NCBI RefSeq assembly: GCF_030408555.1
Contig: NZ_CP047048.1
Coordinates: 1,302,001 to 1,366,000 of the forward strand
DNA from: Corynebacterium aurimucosum
GTDB lineage: Bacteria; Actinomycetota; Actinomycetes; Mycobacteriales; Mycobacteriaceae
Direction: 5' to 3'
DNA length: 64,000 nt
The position numbers were made by a program, and so were the translations under genes. This document shows, in pieces, positions 8,734-17,190 of this stretch. The notes under the pieces are model-generated. The model made no database searches and was not told where the DNA came from. It worked only from the letters and a program-made list of their open reading frames with translations. The first letter of the stretch is position 1. Each line of letters begins with the position of its first letter.

Positions 8734-11700
8734 ATGCCAAAGCGCAACGACATCAATCACGTCCTGGTTATCGGCTCCGGTCCGATTGTTATTGGTCAGG
8801 CCTGCGAGTTCGACTACTCCGGCACCCAAGCCTGCCGCGTGCTCAAGGAGGAAGGCCTGCGCGTCACGCTGGTTAACTCCAACCCGGCAACGATCATGAC
8901 GGACCCGGAGTTCGCCGACCACACCTATGTGGAGCCCATCGAGCCCGAGTTCATCGAGAAGATCTTCCAGAAGGAAAAGGAAGAGGGCAACCCCATCGAC
9001 GCCGTGCTGGCAACCCTGGGCGGCCAGACCGCTCTGAACGCCGCGGTACAGTTGGACCGCCTGGGCATCCTCAAGAAGTACGATATCGAGCTCATCGGTG
9101 CTGATATCGACGCCATTGAGCGCGGCGAGGATCGTCAGAAATTCAAGGACATCGTGGCCTCCATCGGTGGCGAATCCGCGCGCTCCCGTGTTTGCCACAC
9201 GATGGAGGAGGTCCACGAGACCGTTTCCGAGCTTGGCCTCCCAGTCGTTGTACGCCCATCGTTTACCATGGGCGGCCTGGGCTCCGGCTTGGCCTTTAAC
9301 GAAGAGGACCTTGAGCGCATTGCCGGCGGCGGCTTGGCTGCCTCGCCGGAGGCGAACGTTCTCATCGAGGAGTCCATCCTGGGCTGGAAGGAGTTCGAGC
9401 TCGAGCTCATGCGTGACGGCGACGATAACGTTGTGGTCATCGCTTCCATCGAGAACGTCGACGCCCTCGGCGTCCACACCGGTGACTCCGTGACCGTGGC
9501 CCCGGCATTGACCCTCACGGACCGCGAGTACCAGAAGATGCGCGACCAGGGTATCGCCATCATCCGCGAGGTCGGCGTCGACACCGGCGGCTGCAATATC
9601 CAGTTCGCTGTAAACCCGGATGACGGCCGCATCATCACCATTGAGATGAACCCGCGCGTGTCCCGCTCCTCCGCGCTGGCCTCTAAGGCCACCGGTTTCC
9701 CGATTGCCAAGCTGGCAGCCAAGCTGGCGATTGGCTACACCCTGGATGAGGTACGCAACGACATCACTGGCGTGACCCCGGCGGCCTTCGAGCCGACTCT
9801 GGACTACGTCATCGTCAAGGCCCCGCGCTTTGCTTTTGAGAAGTTCCCGGGCGCCGATGACACTCTGACCACCACGATGAAGTCTGTGGGCGAGGCCATG
9901 GGTATCGGCCGCAACTATATTTCCGGCCTGAACAAGGTCATGCGCTCGCTGGAGGGCAAGCCTTCTGGTTTCTGGACCAAGCCGGATGAGTACTTCGCTG
10001 GGGAGCGCGCAACGGACGTGGAGGCCGTTCTCAAGGACCTGGAGCGTCCGACCGAGGGCCGCATCTACGATGTCGAGCTGGCTCTGCGCCTCGGTGCCAC
10101 GGTGGAGCAGTTGCACGAGCACTCGCACATCGACCCGTGGTTCCTCGCCGAGCTTGAGGCGCTTGTTGAGTTCCGCGAGGAGCTCGTGAGCGCGCCAGTC
10201 CTGGACGCTGAATTACTGCGCCGCGCTAAGGTCTTTGGCCTGTCCGACGCCCAGATCGCGGCTCTTCGCCCAGAGTTCGCCGGTGAGGATGGCGTGCGCT
10301 CCTTGCGCTGGTCTTTGGGCATTCGCCCGGTGTACAAGACCGTTGATACTTGTGCGGGTGAGTTTGAAGCCCAGACCCCGTACCACTACAGCTCTTATGA
10401 AATGGACCCGAACGCTGAGACCGAGGTGCGCGAGAGCAGCGAGAAGACCAAGGGCAAGGTCATCATCTTAGGCTCCGGCCCGAACCGTATTGGCCAGGGC
10501 ATCGAGTTTGATTACTCCTGCGTGCACGCCGCCCTGGAGCTTTCCCGTGAGGGCTACGAGACGGTCATGGTTAACTGCAACCCGGAGACGGTGTCGACTG
10601 ACTATGACACCGCCGACCGTCTCTACTTCGAGCCGCTGACCTTCGAGGATGTCATGGAGGTTTACTACGCGGAGGCCGCTTGTGGTGAAGTTGCCGGCGT
10701 CATCGTTCAGCTGGGTGGCCAAACCCCGCTGGGCCTGGCTGAGCGCCTAACGGCTGCCGGCGTTCCGGTCGTGGGAACCTCGGCCGCTGCCATCGACTTG
10801 GCCGAGGACCGCGGTGAATTCGGCAAGGTGCTTGCCGAAGCCGAGCTGCCTGCACCGGCCTTCGGCACCGCTACCTCCTTTGAGGAGGCCCGCCAGGTCG
10901 CTTCGAATATCGGCTATCCGGTGCTGGTCCGCCCGTCCTACGTGCTGGGTGGCCGCGGCATGGAGATCGTCTACGACGAGGATTCGCTGCGCGATTACAT
11001 CGAGCGCGCTACCGAGATCACCTCGGATCACCCAGTCTTGGTCGACCGTTTCCTAGATAACGCCATTGAGATCGACGTCGACGCGCTGTGTGACGGCGAG
11101 GAGGTCTACCTCGGCGGAGTCATGGAGCACATCGAGGAAGCAGGTATCCACTCCGGTGACTCCTCCTGTGCGCTGCCACCGATGACGCTGGGGCCGGAGG
11201 ATATTGAGAAGGTGCGGGAGTCGACGCGTCGCCTAGCGCACGGCATCGGCGTCAAGGGCCTGATGAACGTTCAGTACGCCCTGAAGGATGACACTCTCTA
11301 TGTCATCGAGGCCAACCCGCGTGCCTCCCGTACCGTGCCCTTCGTCTCCAAGGCCACCGGCGTGCCGCTGGCTAAGGCTGCCGCACGCGTCATGCTGGGT
11401 GCGTCCATTGCGGAGCTGCGCGAGGAAGGCATCATTCCGTCCACTTACGACGGTGGTTCCCTGCCGCTGGAGCACCCGATTGCGGTCAAGGAAGCCGTGC
11501 TGCCGTTTAACCGCTTCCGTCGCCCCGACGGCCAGCTGCTGGATACCTTGCTTTCTCCAGAGATGAAGTCCACCGGCGAGGTGATGGGCTTGGCTGATAA
11601 CTTCGGTGCCGCCTATGCCAAGGGTGAGATGGCCGCCTTCGGTGAGCTGCCCACCGAGGGCACCGTGTTCGTCTCCGTGGCCAACCGCGATAAGCGCACC

Positions 11701-12075
11701 CTTATCTTCCCGATTCAGCGCCTGGCCTACATGGGCTACACCATCGTGGCCACTGCCGGTACCGCGCAGATGTTGCGCCGCAACGGCGTCGAGTGCGAGG
11801 TGGCCCGGAAGGTCTCGGAAGCTGGGGAGGGTGAGGAGTCCATCGTGGACCAGATCCTCGGCGGCAAGGTCGACCTCATCCTCAACACCCCGGCAGGCTC
11901 CGCCGGCGCCCGTCACGATGGCTATGACATCCGCGCCGCTGCGGTATCCGTGGGTGTTCCACTGGTGACCACCGTCCAAGGCGTGACCGCAGCCGTGCAG
12001 GGCATCGAAGCCCTGCGCCGCGGAGACCTCAAGGTACGCGCGCTGCAGGAGCTTAAGCATGACCCAGCCAACTAG
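8734..12075 (+). CDS. carB: Carbamoyl phosphate synthase large subunit
   Basis: CarB makes carbamoyl phosphate from bicarbonate, ammonia and two ATP. The 1113-residue protein shows the expected internal duplication. Two ATP-grasp halves begin [20 protein letters not shown] (about residue 9) and [20 protein letters not shown] (about residue 575). An oligomerisation domain lies between them, and a C-terminal MGS-like allosteric domain starts near [11 protein letters not shown]. The allosteric domain suggests feedback by UMP and/or activation by ornithine, as in other bacterial enzymes. The ribosome-binding site AGGAAAAGGAAG lies just before the ATG. Confidence 0.98.
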   Translation: MPKRNDINHVLVIGSGPIVIGQACEFDYSGTQACRVLKEEGLRVTLVNSNPATIMTDPEFADHTYVEPIEPEFIEKIFQKEKEEGNPIDAVLATLGGQTALNAAVQLDRLGILKKYDIELIGADIDAIERGEDRQKFKDIVASIGGESARSRVCHTMEEVHETVSELGLPVVVRPSFTMGGLGSGLAFNEEDLERIAGGGLAASPEANVLIEESILGWKEFELELMRDGDDNVVVIASIENVDALGVHTGDSVTVAPALTLTDREYQKMRDQGIAIIREVGVDTGGCNIQFAVNPDDGRIITIEMNPRVSRSSALASKATGFPIAKLAAKLAIGYTLDEVRNDITGVTPAAFEPTLDYVIVKAPRFAFEKFPGADDTLTTTMKSVGEAMGIGRNYISGLNKVMRSLEGKPSGFWTKPDEYFAGERATDVEAVLKDLERPTEGRIYDVELALRLGATVEQLHEHSHIDPWFLAELEALVEFREELVSAPVLDAELLRRAKVFGLSDAQIAALRPEFAGEDGVRSLRWSLGIRPVYKTVDTCAGEFEAQTPYHYSSYEMDPNAETEVRESSEKTKGKVIILGSGPNRIGQGIEFDYSCVHAALELSREGYETVMVNCNPETVSTDYDTADRLYFEPLTFEDVMEVYYAEAACGEVAGVIVQLGGQTPLGLAERLTAAGVPVVGTSAAAIDLAEDRGEFGKVLAEAELPAPAFGTATSFEEARQVASNIGYPVLVRPSYVLGGRGMEIVYDEDSLRDYIERATEITSDHPVLVDRFLDNAIEIDVDALCDGEEVYLGGVMEHIEEAGIHSGDSSCALPPMTLGPEDIEKVRESTRRLAHGIGVKGLMNVQYALKDDTLYVIEANPRASRTVPFVSKATGVPLAKAAARVMLGASIAELREEGIIPSTYDGGSLPLEHPIAVKEAVLPFNRFRRPDGQLLDTLLSPEMKSTGEVMGLADNFGAAYAKGEMAAFGELPTEGTVFVSVANRDKRTLIFPIQRLAYMGYTIVATAGTAQMLRRNGVECEVARKVSEAGEGEESIVDQILGGKVDLILNTPAGSAGARHDGYDIRAAAVSVGVPLVTTVQGVTAAVQGIEALRRGDLKVRALQELKHDPAN

Positions 12076-12907
12076 GAAGACGCCGTCTTTCGGCGAGCGC
12101 CTCGTGGCAGCCGGTGCGGAGCGCGGGCGCCTGTGCGTGGGCATCGACCCCCACCCGCACTTGCTGGAGGCCTGGGGCCTGTCGGTTGATGTGGATGGTC
12201 TGCGCACGTTTACGCTGCGCTGTGTAGAGGCTTTCGCGGAGACCGCGGCGGTGGTGAAGCCGCAGGTGGCCTTCTTTGAGCGTTTCGGCTCTCGCGGTTT
12301 CGCTGTACTCGAGGAGGCCCTGGCGGGCCTTCGAGAGCAGGGCTGTTTGAGCCTAGCGGACGCGAAGCGCGGTGACATCGGTTCTACCATGGCGGGCTAC
12401 GCACAGGCCTGGCTGGGGGAGGACTCGCCGCTGCGGTCCGATGCTGTGACGGTCTCGCCCTACCTTGGTGTGGGCGCTTTGAGCCCAGTCTTCGACCTAG
12501 CGGAGGACACTGGACGAGGGGTCTTTGTCCTTGCGGCGACCTCCAACCCGGAGGCCGTGGCGTTGCAGTCGTTGAGCGTCGACGGCCGCAGCGTGGCGCA
12601 ACGAGTCGTCGATGAGCTTGCGCAGCGCAATGCGTCTGCGGCTGGGCCAGACAACACCGTGGGTGCTCTCGGCGTGGTCGTGGGCGCGACGTTGGAGGCT
12701 CCGCCTGCATTAGACCAATTAAACGGTCCAGTGCTGCTTCCGGGAGTCGGCGCCCAGGGCGCAACGCCCGCGGATGTAAGGCAACTCACCGCAGCGGCAC
12801 CTAAACTGGGCTTTGCTAACGTCTCCAGGGCTATTCTTTCGCAGGGGCCTAATGCCTCTGAACTGCGGAAAGCCGTAGTGGATACGGCGGCGGAGTTCCG
12901 GGACTAA
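12059..12907 (+). CDS. pyrF: Orotidine 5'-phosphate decarboxylase, type 2
   Basis: It decarboxylates OMP to UMP, the last step of the pathway. The 282-residue length and the active-site motif [20 protein letters not shown] (about residues 98-117) place it in the longer type 2 group common in actinobacteria and myxobacteria rather than the 230-residue type 1 group. The ATG overlaps the end of carB by 17 bp. pyrD and pyrE are not in this operon. A rho-independent terminator follows directly. Confidence 0.97.
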   Translation: MTQPTRKTPSFGERLVAAGAERGRLCVGIDPHPHLLEAWGLSVDVDGLRTFTLRCVEAFAETAAVVKPQVAFFERFGSRGFAVLEEALAGLREQGCLSLADAKRGDIGSTMAGYAQAWLGEDSPLRSDAVTVSPYLGVGALSPVFDLAEDTGRGVFVLAATSNPEAVALQSLSVDGRSVAQRVVDELAQRNASAAGPDNTVGALGVVVGATLEAPPALDQLNGPVLLPGVGAQGATPADVRQLTAAAPKLGFANVSRAILSQGPNASELRKAVVDTAAEFRD

Positions 12908-12914
12908 TACTCAG

Positions 12915-12969
12915 ACCAGGTAGCGGCGTGCTGGATTAACAGGAGCGCCGTTTACCTGGTATTTTGTTT
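12915..12969 (+). terminator. Rho-independent terminator after pyrF
   Basis: ACCAGGTA at 12915-12922 pairs with TACCTGGT at 12953-12960, and CGGCG at 12924-12928 pairs with CGCCG at 12946-12950. A one- to two-base bulge separates the two helices. The stem is followed by ATTTTGTTT. It closes the pyrimidine operon. Confidence 0.75.
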
Positions 12970-13043
12970 AAGGCATGTGCGTTGACGTGCAGGAACCTTT
13001 AAGTGAAAGGGGCCGCGTTGCGTCACCGCGTACAGACCAGTGC

Positions 13044-13049
13044 TAGGAT
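13044..13049 (+). promoter_or_regulatory. Probable -10 box of the mihF promoter
   Basis: TAGGAT lies in the 270-bp gap between the pyrF terminator and mihF. It would start transcription near 13056 and give mihF a leader of about 120 bases. TTGCGT at about 13017-13022 is upstream at a rather long spacing, so only the -10 box is proposed. The rest of the gap shows no gene. Confidence 0.4.
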
Positions 13050-13177
13050 TGCCAGAAGTCGGTTCGTGGAGGTAGCAAAAGCTATCCCGCGCTGGGGAAA
13101 TCTTCCCACCGTGAGCCGAGATTCTGGTGCTAGCCATCAGATGACAATGTTCGTACTAATGAAATCGGAGGAAACCC

Positions 13178-13498
13178 GTGGCCCTTCCCAAGTTGACAGA
13201 TGAGCAGCGCAAAGAAGCTCTCGCAAAGGCCGCTGAGGCCCGCAAGGCTCGCGCTGAGCTCAAGGCGGCGTTGAAGCGCGGCGAGACCAACCTGCAGGAA
13301 GTTCTGGAGAAGGCCGAGACCGACGAGATCATCGGCAAGACCAAGGTCTCCGCTCTCCTCGAGGCTCTGCCGAAGGTTGGCAAGGTCAAGGCCAAGGAAA
13401 TCATGGAGGACCTGGAGATTGCTCAGACCCGTCGCCTGCGCGGCCTGGGTGACCGTCAGCGCCGCGCCCTGCTCGAGCGTTTCGGCTACGGCGAGTAA
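13178..13498 (+). CDS. mihF: Actinobacterial integration host factor mIHF
   Basis: mIHF is a small basic nucleoid-associated protein that binds and bends DNA. It is named for its role in mycobacteriophage integration but is unrelated to the enterobacterial IHF. The 106-residue product begins at GTG and is Lys/Arg/Ala-rich. It contains the helix-two-turn-helix landmarks [20 protein letters not shown] and [21 protein letters not shown] good ribosome-binding site (GGAGGAAA) precedes the start. The order mihF-gmk-rpoZ is the usual actinobacterial one. It is probably essential by analogy with mycobacteria. Confidence 0.96.
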   Translation: MALPKLTDEQRKEALAKAAEARKARAELKAALKRGETNLQEVLEKAETDEIIGKTKVSALLEALPKVGKVKAKEIMEDLEIAQTRRLRGLGDRQRRALLERFGYGE

Positions 13499-13506
13499 TT
13501 AGCACA

Positions 13507-14076
13507 ATGGCTGACGAAACTGCACGCGGGCGCCTGGTCGTTCTGGCCGGGCCGTCCGCTGTGGGTAAGTCCACTGTGGTTTCGCGCCTGCGTGATGATG
13601 TTGACAACCTCTACTTCAGCGTCTCAATGACGACGCGCCAACCCCGCCCCGGCGAGACTGATGGGGTGGATTACTTCTTTGTCTCCCCGGAGGCTTTCCA
13701 AGAACACATTGACGCCGGTGACATGCTCGAATGGGCTGAGATCCACGGTGGTTTGCAGCGCTCCGGGACGCCGGCTCAGCCGGTGCAGGAAGCGATGGTG
13801 GCCGGCCGTCCGGTGTTGGTGGAGGTTGATCTTGCAGGCGCCCGCAACGTGAAGGCGGCGATGCCGGAGGCGGAAACCGTGTTTCTCGCCCCACCGTCCT
13901 GGGAAGTTCTGGTTGAGCGCCTAACTGGGCGCGGGACCGAACCGCAGGATGTCATTGACCGCAGACTGCATACTGCAGAGACGGAACTTGCCGCGCAAAA
14001 GGAATTCGACCACATCGTTGTGAATGAAGATCTCGATGAGGCCGTTGCTGCAATTAGTGCTATCCTGCGTGGATAG
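13507..14076 (+). CDS. gmk: Guanylate kinase
   Basis: It phosphorylates GMP to GDP with ATP. The 189-residue protein has the P-loop [12 protein letters not shown] at 14-25, where GPSGVGKG is more usual. The GMP-binding segments [20 protein letters not shown] and [10 protein letters not shown] follow, with [12 protein letters not shown] in the lid region. It starts 8 bases after mihF without a clear ribosome-binding site, so translation probably depends on mihF. It is near the shorter end of the family. Confidence 0.96.
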   Translation: MADETARGRLVVLAGPSAVGKSTVVSRLRDDVDNLYFSVSMTTRQPRPGETDGVDYFFVSPEAFQEHIDAGDMLEWAEIHGGLQRSGTPAQPVQEAMVAGRPVLVEVDLAGARNVKAAMPEAETVFLAPPSWEVLVERLTGRGTEPQDVIDRRLHTAETELAAQKEFDHIVVNEDLDEAVAAISAILRG

Positions 14077-14114
14077 ACCACGATTTTGACCATCTACCAA
14101 CAGTAAAGGTGCAT

Positions 14115-14417
14115 GTGACCAACGTGACCACACCTGCCAATTCTGAGGCCGTGAAGCCGGAGCCAGTATTCGATCCGCCGACGGGTATTACCGATCCGCC
14201 GATTGATGAACTGCTGGGCAAGGTCTCGTCCAAGTACGCTCTGGTGATTTTCGCTGCGAAGCGCGCACGCCAGATCAACAGCTATTACCAGGAACAGGAT
14301 GAAGGCGTCTTCGAGTTCGTCGGACCACTGGTAACCCCGGAACCGGGTGAGAAGCCGCTGTCCATCGCCCTCCGCGAGATTGACGCTGGCCTGCTGGACC
14401 ACGAGGAAGGCAACTAG
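14115..14417 (+). CDS. rpoZ: RNA polymerase omega subunit
   Basis: Omega helps assemble RNA polymerase by chaperoning the beta' subunit. The product has about 100 residues with the core motif [21 protein letters not shown] and [15 protein letters not shown] codons occur at 14109, 14115 and 14124. 14115 is preferred because AAAGG lies about six bases before it, whereas for 14109 that sequence would abut the start. It follows gmk by 38 bp and precedes a terminator. Confidence 0.95.
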   Translation: MTNVTTPANSEAVKPEPVFDPPTGITDPPIDELLGKVSSKYALVIFAAKRARQINSYYQEQDEGVFEFVGPLVTPEPGEKPLSIALREIDAGLLDHEEGN

Positions 14418-14478
14418 CCTGCTCATCGTGAAGTCAAAAAGGCAGCTTCTTAAAGTGCCTTAGCGCCATTCTGAATCT

Positions 14479-14518
14479 AAACCCACCCAAGTGTCTCTCT
14501 AGGCGCTTCGGTGGGTTT
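14479..14518 (+). terminator. Probable terminator after rpoZ
   Basis: AAACCCACC at 14479-14487 pairs perfectly with GGTGGGTTT at 14510-14518 around a 22-base loop. The T-run is only the last three bases of the stem plus a scattered T-rich tail, so it may be a weak terminator. A coaBC promoter lies right after it. Confidence 0.6.
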
Positions 14519-14531
14519 GCTGTGTCTTGGG

Positions 14532-14537
14532 TACTAT
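14532..14537 (+). promoter_or_regulatory. -10 box for a probably leaderless coaBC transcript
   Basis: TACTAT fits the corynebacterial TAnnnT -10 consensus. It ends 7 bases before the GTG at 14545, where transcription would be expected to begin. No ribosome-binding site is seen before that GTG, which agrees with a leaderless mRNA. Confidence 0.55.
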
Positions 14538-14544
14538 CGGCCGA

Positions 14545-15840
14545 GTGAAGGACGTACAGAAAACCCCAGATAGTTCAGAGTTGAGACCTGCGTCGACCAA
14601 GCCCGCAGGGGGCCGCCGAATCCTTATCGGCGTGGCAGGCGGCATTGCTGCCTATAAGGCGTGTCACCTTATTCGGGATTTTAAAGAACAGGGCGATGAT
14701 GTCCGCGTCGTTCCCACGGAGGCCGCATTGAACTTCGTTGGGGCGGCCACCTTCGAAGCTTTGTCAGGACACCCGGTCTCCACAACCGTCTTTGATGCCG
14801 TGGATGAGGTCCAACACGTTTCCTTGGGGCAGCAGGCTGATGCAGTCGTCATCGCTCCTGCCACCGCGGATCTTATCGCCCGGTTGGCCTGTGGCCGCGC
14901 CGATGATCTTTTGAGCGCTTCCGTGCTGGTTGCTACGTGCCCCGTCATCATTGCCCCCGCCATGCACACGGAGATGTGGCTGAACCCGGCAACCCAGGAC
15001 AATGTGGCAACGCTCCGCCGGCGCGGTATCACCGTGATGGAGCCGGCGCATGGCCGACTCACCGGCACCGATACGGGTGCTGGCCGCCTGCCGGATCCAG
15101 AGCAGATAGCGGAGTTTGCTCGTACGATTATCGCGGGGCATCGCGTGAAGCATGATTGGCAGGGCCGGAAGGTTGTGATCTCTGCCGGAGGTACCCAAGA
15201 GAACCTCGATCCAGTGCGGTACCTTGGCAACCGTTCTTCTGGACGCCAGGGTTTTGCCTTGGCGGAGATCGCTGCGCAACGCGGGGCGGATGTCACTATT
15301 GTTGCTGGAAACACTGAAGCGCTTCCCATCCCTGCAGGCGCTTCCGTGGTGCGCGTGACATCGACGCGGGATATGCAGGAGGCGATGAATAGCGAAGCTG
15401 CCGATGCCGACATCATTATCATGGCCGCGGCTGTTGCCGACTACCGTCCCGCGTCCGTGGCGGATTCGAAGATGAAGAAGGGCGCAGCAGACGAGGACTT
15501 GGCCAGCCTTGAGCTCGTGGAGAACCCGGACATACTCAAGGGTCTGGTGCAGCGGCGTGAGAATGGTGAAGTTAAGCGCGAGGCAATCATCGTTGGCTTT
15601 GCTGCGGAGACTGGTGATGAGACTACTAGCGTGCTCGAGTATGCCCACCAGAAGTTTGTGAAGAAGGGCTGCGATGTGCTCATGGCTAATGAGGTCGGAG
15701 AGGGCAAGGTCTTTGGCCAAGCCACGAGTGCCGGGTGGATCCTTCGTCGCTCTTCCGACCCAGTGGTGGTTGCCCCGGGCTCAAAGCAAGTTGTGGCCGC
15801 ACAGATTCTTGATGTGGTGAATGAAATGTTGGAAAAGTAG
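14545..15840 (+). CDS. coaBC: Bifunctional phosphopantothenoylcysteine decarboxylase / phosphopantothenate-cysteine ligase
   Basis: CoaBC carries out two steps of coenzyme A synthesis: joining cysteine to 4'-phosphopantothenate, and decarboxylating the product. The N-terminal flavoprotein domain shows ILIGVAGGIAAYKACHLIRD, the substrate-binding residues in HVSLGQQADAVVIAPATADL, and the decarboxylase motif IIAPAMHTEMW. The C-terminal ligase domain shows VVISAGGTQENLDPVRYLGN and AAAVADYRP. A TTG at 14527 is an alternative start, but the GTG at 14545 sits exactly where a leaderless start is expected from the TACTAT box. About 431 residues. Confidence 0.95.
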   Translation: MKDVQKTPDSSELRPASTKPAGGRRILIGVAGGIAAYKACHLIRDFKEQGDDVRVVPTEAALNFVGAATFEALSGHPVSTTVFDAVDEVQHVSLGQQADAVVIAPATADLIARLACGRADDLLSASVLVATCPVIIAPAMHTEMWLNPATQDNVATLRRRGITVMEPAHGRLTGTDTGAGRLPDPEQIAEFARTIIAGHRVKHDWQGRKVVISAGGTQENLDPVRYLGNRSSGRQGFALAEIAAQRGADVTIVAGNTEALPIPAGASVVRVTSTRDMQEAMNSEAADADIIIMAAAVADYRPASVADSKMKKGAADEDLASLELVENPDILKGLVQRRENGEVKREAIIVGFAAETGDETTSVLEYAHQKFVKKGCDVLMANEVGEGKVFGQATSAGWILRRSSDPVVVAPGSKQVVAAQILDVVNEMLEK

Positions 15841-15849
15841 CGCTCGTTC

Positions 15850-15878
15850 TTGCAGTTGTAGACCGCTTGGTCTACGAT
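15850..15878 (+). promoter_or_regulatory. metK promoter with a perfect McbR-type operator in its spacer
   Basis: TTGCAG (15850-15855) and TACGAT (15873-15878) form -35 and -10 boxes with an ideal 17-base spacer. Within the spacer and overlapping the -10 box lies TAGAC-CGCTTG-GTCTA (15859-15874). This is a perfect match to TAGAC-N6-GTCTA, the operator of McbR, the TetR-type repressor of sulfur amino acid genes in C. glutamicum. McbR is released by S-adenosylhomocysteine there. Control of metK by a McbR orthologue is inferred. The leader would be about 70 bases. Confidence 0.85.
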
Positions 15879-15955
15879 GGGGCGGTGTTAACAGCCGAGG
15901 CGTGGGTGAGGCGAAGTCCTGCCCACGGCGCGCGGAATTAGTTTAAGGAAGATTT

Positions 15956-17179
15956 GTGACTGATAAAGCTGCTCAGGCGGTGCGCCTTTTTACTAGCGAA
16001 TCCGTGACAGAAGGTCATCCGGATAAGATTTGTGACGCGATCTCAGACGCCATTCTTGACGCCCTCCTGGAGGAAGATCCTGACGCCCACGTCGCTGTGG
16101 AGACTCTCGTGACGACGGGCCAAGTCCACGTCGTGGGCGAGGTGCGCACCTCCGGTTATGTTGAAATCCCGCAGATCGTCCGCAAGACCCTTGTAGAGAT
16201 CGGTTTTACCTCTTCCGATGTGGGCTTTGATGGCCACACCTGTGGCGTCAACGTGGCCATTGGTGAACAGTCCCAGGAGATCGGGGCCGGCGTCGACGCC
16301 TCCACAGAGGTGCGTTCGGGGACGTTTGAGGATGATGACCAGTATGGCGCTGGTGATCAGGGCCTCATGTTTGGCTACGCAACGAATGAAACTCCAGAGT
16401 TTATGCCGCTGCCGATTTCGACGGCCCACCACCTTTCGCGCCGTCTTACCCACGTCCGCAAGGAAGGTATCGTGCCTTCGCTCCGTCCCGACGGAAAGAC
16501 TCAGGTCACCTTCGCTTACGACGAAAATGATGTGCCGACGCGCTTGGAGACGGTCGTGATCTCCACGCAGCATGATCCGGATGTGACCCAGGAGTGGTTG
16601 GCCGAGCAACTTCGCACCCATGTCGTTGAGTGGGTCGTGAACGATGCTGACTTGGGCCAGTACTACACCGAAGATACTGAGCTTCTCATCAACCCATCCG
16701 GCTCCTTCATTCTGGGCGGGCCCATGGGTGATGCGGGCTTGACCGGCCGCAAGATCATCGTGGACACCTACGGTGGCATGGCCCGCCACGGTGGCGGTGC
16801 GTTCTCCGGTAAGGACCCAAGCAAGGTGGACCGTTCCGCGGCTTATGCTATGCGCTGGGTGGCTAAGAATATCGTGGCCGCTGGCCTGGCTGACCGTGCC
16901 GAGGTGCAGGTTGCCTACGCCATTGGACGTGCAAAGCCGGTCGGTCTGTATGTGGAGACCTTCGGCACTGCCCACGAGGGCTTGAGCGACGCTGACATTC
17001 AGGCAGCGGTGAATAAGGTCTTCGACCTGCGCCCGGCCGCGATTATTCGCGAGCTCGACCTGCAGCGTCCAATCTATCGTCAGACTGCAGCCTATGGACA
17101 CTTCGGGCGTACCGATGTCGATCTGCCGTGGGAGGACACCTCGCGAGCCGACGGCCTGCGTCGCGCCGCCGGCCTGTAG
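15956..17179 (+). CDS. metK: S-adenosylmethionine synthetase
   Basis: MetK makes S-adenosylmethionine from methionine and ATP. The 407-residue product has the family signatures [20 protein letters not shown] (about 14-33), [12 protein letters not shown] and [20 protein letters not shown]. It starts at GTG, with AAGGAAG 5-8 bases upstream. A McbR operator lies in its promoter. Its TAG stop is also the first half of the priA -10 box. Confidence 0.98.
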   Translation: MTDKAAQAVRLFTSESVTEGHPDKICDAISDAILDALLEEDPDAHVAVETLVTTGQVHVVGEVRTSGYVEIPQIVRKTLVEIGFTSSDVGFDGHTCGVNVAIGEQSQEIGAGVDASTEVRSGTFEDDDQYGAGDQGLMFGYATNETPEFMPLPISTAHHLSRRLTHVRKEGIVPSLRPDGKTQVTFAYDENDVPTRLETVVISTQHDPDVTQEWLAEQLRTHVVEWVVNDADLGQYYTEDTELLINPSGSFILGGPMGDAGLTGRKIIVDTYGGMARHGGGAFSGKDPSKVDRSAAYAMRWVAKNIVAAGLADRAEVQVAYAIGRAKPVGLYVETFGTAHEGLSDADIQAAVNKVFDLRPAAIIRELDLQRPIYRQTAAYGHFGRTDVDLPWEDTSRADGLRRAAGL

Positions 17180-17182
17180 AAT
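17177..17182 (+). promoter_or_regulatory. priA -10 box overlapping the metK stop codon
   Basis: TAGAAT begins with the metK TAG stop codon and ends 8 bases before the priA ATG at 17191. There is no ribosome-binding site between, so a leaderless priA mRNA is likely. No clear -35 box is seen. Confidence 0.5.
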
Positions 17183-17190
17183 CGGGCCCT

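Noticed and set aside
7795..10128. A 777-residue open frame antisense to carA and carB
   Set aside because: It is a shadow of GC-rich coding sequence on the other strand. Its translation has no domain likeness, and carA/carB are unquestionable.
15875..15955. SAM riboswitch upstream of metK
   Set aside because: The leader is short and shows no SAM-I, SAM-II or SAM-IV core. The perfect McbR operator explains regulation at the DNA level.
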